A DNA stretch of 64,000 nucleotides, from the NCBI RefSeq assembly GCF_029846175.1, contig NZ_JARWAC010000002.1, forward strand, positions 1 through 64,000. The letters are read 5' to 3'. The stretch is from Sphaerisporangium sp. TRM90804. GTDB lineage: Bacteria > Actinomycetota > Actinomycetes > Streptosporangiales > Streptosporangiaceae. Every line of letters starts with the position of its first letter. Positions within the stretch are counted from its first letter, which is position 1. The notes beneath the pieces were generated by a model. The model had not been told where the DNA came from. It did not search any database and was given only the letters and a program-made list of their open reading frames with translations. Of the stretch, positions 60,904 to 64,000 are shown piece after piece. The translations under genes were made by a program, and so were the position numbers.

Positions 60904-62010
60904 TCAGCCGAGGTCGGCGATGGCGGCGACGGGGCCGCCGCCGGAGGGGCCCTGGTGCACGGCGGCGACGGAGACGAACACGGCCGGGTCGCCGGTGACG
61001 CTGGCCGCCACGCCGCCGACCGTGGCCTTGATCTGCCGGTGCCAGTGCACGTCGGAGTCGTCGAGCATGATGTTCCTGCGCCCGCGCACCCGCCCGCTCG
61101 GGTCGGCCTCGCATTTCATGAAGACGTTGACGAGCCTGCCGCCGAGGTCGCTCGGGTGCGGCCGGTCGGGCAGCTCGATGCCGCTGGCCCTGATGGCCTC
61201 CCAGATGCCGTCGGCGTCCAGGGCGTCCTTCATGACGCTGTGCCCGATGCGGTACCGGCCGCCGATGCCGCGCACGTTGCCGACCACGACGATCTGCGCC
61301 CGGTCGAGCTCGACCCCGGAGGAGCAGGACGCGACCGCCGAGTACAGCGACAGGTCGCGGTGGATCTGGTCGGCCCGGGGGGTCTCGATCTCGCCGAGCG
61401 CCACCGCGATGCCGAGGGCGGTGGTGGAGTTGGAGATGTCCATCGAGGGGCCGGTGTCCTCGATCACGACGTCCTGGCCGCGCGACCTGGCGTCGGTGAT
61501 GGTGGCGAGGGTCAGCAGCGGGGTCTTGGTCTGCACGTAGTGGACGTCGGCGGGGTCCTCGATGCCGGCGATCTTCATGGCCTCGCGCACCCCGGCGGCG
61601 ACCTTCTCCACCATCGCCGGGCGCCCGATGTCCTCGGGCAGGATGACCTCGCTCATCGCCACGCCCACCGAGACGCGCGGCTCGTCCGACGGCTCCACCC
61701 GCGCCGGGTCCACGGAGGCGAAGATCGTGGCGTGCGGGCTCAGCACGCCGTCGGTGCCGCCCGACCACACCAGCGGCACCTGCGCGACCTCCTCCGGGGT
61801 GCGCGTCCCCTTGTTCAGCAGCACCTCGCGGAAGGCCCGGTCGGCGAGGATGCGGGTGTAGTCGTTGACGCCGCCGTTCCCCTCGGTCTTGCCGATGACG
61901 GCGAGCACGCGGTCGGCCTCGATCACCCCCTCGTCGATGAGCGCGGCGAGCCCCGACGCGTCGGTGACGCTCTCGATGGCGACCTTGCGCACCTCGATCG
62001 GATCCGGCAT
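60904..62010 (-). CDS. ring-opening amidohydrolase (cyanuric acid hydrolase/barbiturase family)
   Basis: 368 residues, normal length. The family has three repeated domains, each giving a Lys-Ser pair, and all six residues can be seen: K41 (VIGKTEGNG) with S83 (SGGTDG), K162 (VQTKTPLL) with S230/S231 (ASCSSGVE), K299 (FMKCEAD) with S356 (HQGPSGGGP). It hydrolyses a cyclic amide ring, cyanuric acid or barbiturate in known members. ATG 62010 is chosen because GGAGG lies 8 nt upstream. It follows a carbamate kinase gene by 72 bp. Confidence 0.88.
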   Translation of the reverse strand: MPDPIEVRKVAIESVTDASGLAALIDEGVIEADRVLAVIGKTEGNGGVNDYTRILADRAFREVLLNKGTRTPEEVAQVPLVWSGGTDGVLSPHATIFASVDPARVEPSDEPRVSVGVAMSEVILPEDIGRPAMVEKVAAGVREAMKIAGIEDPADVHYVQTKTPLLTLATITDARSRGQDVVIEDTGPSMDISNSTTALGIAVALGEIETPRADQIHRDLSLYSAVASCSSGVELDRAQIVVVGNVRGIGGRYRIGHSVMKDALDADGIWEAIRASGIELPDRPHPSDLGGRLVNVFMKCEADPSGRVRGRRNIMLDDSDVHWHRQIKATVGGVAASVTGDPAVFVSVAAVHQGPSGGGPVAAIADLG

Positions 62011-62082
62011 GTCAGCTACCTCCAAAGTCGTCACGAATGAAAGCCCGGGTGGGCGGCCGTCCCCGGCGTGGCCGTGCGGGGG

Positions 62083-62991
62083 TCACCCCTCCACGACGGT
62101 GCCCGCGCCGCCGGTCAGCGCCTCGCCGAGGTGTTCCAGCGAGGTGATGACGGCCCGGCCCCCCTCGGCGGCGAACTCCAGGGCCGCCGCGACCTTGGGG
62201 CCCATGCTGCCACTGGCGAAGTGCCCGGCCGCCTGCAGCTCACGCATCCGCGCGGCCGTCGTCCGGCCGATGGGGCGCGCGGCGGGCGTGCCGAACCCGG
62301 CGACGGCCGCCGGCACGTCGGTCGCGATGACGAGCACCGTCGCCTCGACGGCGCGGGCCAGCACCGACGCGGCGGCGTCCTTGTCGACGACGGCCTCGAC
62401 GCCGGTGAACGACCCGTCGTCCCGCCGGACGACCGGCACTCCCCCGCCCCCGGCGACGACCACCGTGTAGCCCGCCGCCATGAGGGCGAGGGCCGCGGGG
62501 GCGTCCAGGATCTCCAGTGGCCGGGGCGAGGCGACGACGCGCCGCCACCCCCTGCCGGGGAACTCCCGCCAGGTCTCGCCCAGCGCCTGGAAGCGGCGGG
62601 CCTCGGCCTCGGCGAAGTAGCGGCCGATGGGCTTGACGGGGTCGCGGAAGGCCGGGTCGGCGGCGTCGACGAGCGTGCGGGTGACCACGACGGCCGTGCG
62701 CGGGCCGAGCGCGTTGAGGATCAGGACGCCGATCGTGGCCTGCGTCTGCGCGCCGCACCAGTCGAGCGGCACGGGCGGCACCACCGCCGCCGCGATCTGG
62801 TTCTTCAGCAGCAGGTTGCCCACCTGGGGGCCGTTGCCGTGGGTCAGCACGACCCGGTGGCCGGCGGCGATCAGGGCGGTGACGTGGGTCATCGCGCGCT
62901 CGACCGCCCGCCGCTGGACCGCCGGCGAGGCGTCGCCGTCCGGCCCGGTCATGGCGTTGCCGCCCAGAGCGATCAGCACCCGTTCACCCAC
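62083..62991 (-). CDS. arcC: carbamate kinase
   Basis: 302 residues, amino-acid-kinase fold. Family motifs ALGGNAM at 9-15, THGNGPQVGN, GGGGVPVVRR, DKDAAASVLA and the C-terminal GSMGPKVAAA are visible. It interconverts carbamoyl phosphate + ADP and carbamate + ATP. No arcA or arcB is present, so it is not part of a standard arginine deiminase operon; the amidohydrolase downstream suggests nitrogen release from a ring compound. GTG start at 62991. Confidence 0.92.
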   Translation of the reverse strand: MGERVLIALGGNAMTGPDGDASPAVQRRAVERAMTHVTALIAAGHRVVLTHGNGPQVGNLLLKNQIAAAVVPPVPLDWCGAQTQATIGVLILNALGPRTAVVVTRTLVDAADPAFRDPVKPIGRYFAEAEARRFQALGETWREFPGRGWRRVVASPRPLEILDAPAALALMAAGYTVVVAGGGGVPVVRRDDGSFTGVEAVVDKDAAASVLARAVEATVLVIATDVPAAVAGFGTPAARPIGRTTAARMRELQAAGHFASGSMGPKVAAALEFAAEGGRAVITSLEHLGEALTGGAGTVVEG

Positions 62992-63119
62992 GATGCGAAG
63001 CTATCCAGCCGGGACGTCCCGCTCATGGGCCATCATTGCCCACGAACCCCCGTTTCTTCGGAAAGTCTCGCCAGCGCCAGACCGCTCCCGGCCACGTGGC
63101 CGTCACACCGGCGCGGCCG

Positions 63120-63518
63120 TCACACCAGGGCGGTGAAGCTGCGCAGCACCCGGGCGATCTCGTCCAGCTCGGCGTACCGGCCGCGGGCGACGGCGGTGAC
63201 CAGGTCGTGCGCGGCGTCGTCGCCGGTGTCGAGCTCGACGCCGTTGTAGGCCAGGAACACCACCGTGCAGATCCAGGCGGTCTTCGCGCCGCCGGTGGCG
63301 AACGGCCGGTGCACGGCCAGCGACTGCAGCAGCGCCGCCGCCTTGACCATCACGTCGCCGTACGCCTCGTGGCCGAACATCGACGCCTGCGGCCGGTGCA
63401 CGGCCGACTCGAGCAGGCCGGGGTCACGCAGCCGCGGGGCGGCGCCGAGGACCAGCCCGGCCAGCTCCACGACCTGCCCGGCCGTCAGGTAGCGCGTCGC
63501 GGGCGCGCCCCGCGTCAA
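63120..63518 (-). CDS. Doc/Fic-like toxin with degenerate active motif
   Basis: 132 residues, small all-helical Doc scaffold (RYLTAGQVVELAG, GLLESAVHRPQ, YGDVMVKAAALLQSL). At the Fic site, HPFxDGNKRTAW of active proteins is replaced by RPFATGGAKTAW (R71-W82): the catalytic His is Arg and the Asp, Asn and Lys are changed. A His at 70 precedes. TTG 63518 is chosen because it overlaps the antitoxin stop (TTGA). It may be inactive, or act differently from an AMPylase or phosphotransferase. Confidence 0.75.
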   Translation of the reverse strand: MTRGAPATRYLTAGQVVELAGLVLGAAPRLRDPGLLESAVHRPQASMFGHEAYGDVMVKAAALLQSLAVHRPFATGGAKTAWICTVVFLAYNGVELDTGDDAAHDLVTAVARGRYAELDEIARVLRSFTALV

Positions 63519-63712
63519 TCGCCGAGCCGGTCGAGGACCGGCCGCCAGCGGCACGCGGCGGTGGAGCCGAGGCGGCGCACCTCCTCGTCGGCGTCGTGGC
63601 GGGCGATGTACTCCTCCACGGCGGCGTGCACCACCTGCTGGACGCTGCGCCCCTCCTTGTCGGCGCGCAGGCGCAGGGCCTTGAGGTGCTCCTCGCTGAG
63701 GCGAAGCGTCAT
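63515..63712 (-). CDS. ribbon-helix-helix antitoxin
   Basis: 65 residues. The N-terminal TLRLSEEHLKALRLRADKEG and QQVVHAAVEEYI form a CopG/RHH DNA-binding fold; the C-terminal half should wrap the toxin. ATG 63712 is chosen because GGAGGG lies 8 nt upstream; ATG 63718 and GTG 63727 are too close to or overlap that site. It overlaps the toxin start by 4 bp and probably represses its own promoter through the palindrome at 63765. Confidence 0.78.
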   Translation of the reverse strand: MTLRLSEEHLKALRLRADKEGRSVQQVVHAAVEEYIARHDADEEVRRLGSTAACRWRPVLDRLGD

Positions 63713-63764
63713 GGTCATACCCTCCACGGTGCGCGTGCGGTACCGGTCGGCTTCGGCACGGTGA

Positions 63765-63782
63765 GTGTATGACTATTTACAC
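63765..63782. promoter_or_regulatory. promoter/operator of the toxin-antitoxin pair
   Basis: GTGTA-N8-TACAC inverted repeat in an AT-rich spot 53 bp before the antitoxin start. The minus strand reads TACACT within it, a candidate -10 box. Confidence 0.45.
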
Positions 63783-63789
63783 AGGGTTG

Positions 63790-64000
63790 TCAGCCGATTT
63801 CCCGGCGCAGGCCGGCGAGGCGGCCCACGGCCTCGTCGATGATCTCGTCCCGCTTGCAGAACGCGAAGCGGATGAACCGCCTGCCCTGCTCGGGGCGGTC
63901 GTAGAACACCTGGGTCGGGACGGCGACCACGCCGATCAGCTCGGGCAGCCGCCTGGTCAGCTCCATGCCGTCGGTGAGGCCGAGCGGCCGGATGTCGGCC
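63790..64000 (-). CDS. class I/II PLP aminotransferase, C-terminal fragment (cut by window edge)
   Basis: The last 69 residues of a protein continuing beyond the right edge. The visible part includes GVVAVPTQVFYD and GRRFIRFAFCKRDEIIDEAV, the C-terminal small-domain signature of methionine/kynurenine-type aminotransferases; the Arg in RFAF binds the substrate carboxylate. The catalytic lysine lies outside the window. It ends at TGA 63790. Confidence 0.82.
   Translation of the reverse strand, partial: ADIRPLGLTDGMELTRRLPELIGVVAVPTQVFYDRPEQGRRFIRFAFCKRDEIIDEAVGRLAGLRREIG

Noticed and set aside
62083-62991. Arginine deiminase operon
   Set aside because: Carbamate kinase is present but neither arcA nor arcB lies beside it.

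Overview
The window is high-GC (roughly 72-75%) actinobacterial chromosome. GTG and TTG starts are common, several genes look leaderless (a TANNNT box 6-8 nt before the start codon), and neighbouring genes often overlap by 4 bp. The gene set (MsiK-like sugar ABC ATPase with a LacI regulator, SWIM/DUF5691 pair, DUF4012 protein, bacterial tyrosine kinase, LPXTG protein, aroC-aroK-aroB-aroQ operon) fits a filamentous actinomycete, perhaps of the Streptosporangiales. The order-level assignment is inference. No rRNA, tRNA, CRISPR array, insertion sequence or phage gene was seen.

Region 1 (1-13.9 kb) is accessory and housekeeping. It holds a SWIM zinc-finger/DUF5691 pair cut by the left edge, a VOC protein, a DUF985 cupin, an aldehyde dehydrogenase and a beta-propeller lipoprotein. 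A lipoprotein gene and an unusual FtsH-like membrane AAA metalloprotease follow, then pirin and a short-chain dehydrogenase.

Region 2 (14.0-42.6 kb) is a surface-polysaccharide island. Precursor genes encode a WbpA/TviB-type UDP-sugar dehydrogenase, RmlA, RmlB, a WecE-type aminotransferase, a WecD-like acetyltransferase and three sugar epimerase/dehydratases. Assembly genes encode a WecA/MraY-type initiating transferase, two GT4 and one GT2 glycosyltransferases, two tandem paralogous GT-C-like membrane proteins, two methyltransferases and a polysaccharide-deacetylase-like protein. Export and control genes encode a Wzx-like flippase, a Wzy-like membrane protein, a Wzz/Wzc-type tyrosine kinase and a low-molecular-weight tyrosine phosphatase. 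The island ends with a DUF4012 protein and an LPFTG-anchored fibronectin-III protein. The enzymes suggest (inference) a polymer containing a HexNAc uronic acid and N-acetylated 4-amino-4,6-dideoxygalactose. The genes form several short blocks on alternating strands.

Region 3 (42.8-53.5 kb) has an MsiK-like ATPase divergent from a LacI regulator with operator-like palindromes, and a secreted transglycosylase-like protein. A TetR regulator is divergent from a diiron ferritin-like protein across two identical palindromes 30 bp apart. Two DUF202 membrane proteins, a small lipoprotein, a CPA1 Na+/H+ antiporter and a long Pro/Gly-rich repeat protein follow.

Region 4 (53.5-64 kb) has a DinG-type helicase, the aro operon, a prepilin peptidase, an SseB-like protein, a carbamate kinase with a ring-opening amidohydrolase (cyanuric acid hydrolase/barbiturase family), an RHH/Doc-like toxin-antitoxin pair with a degraded Fic motif, and the C-terminal end of an aminotransferase.
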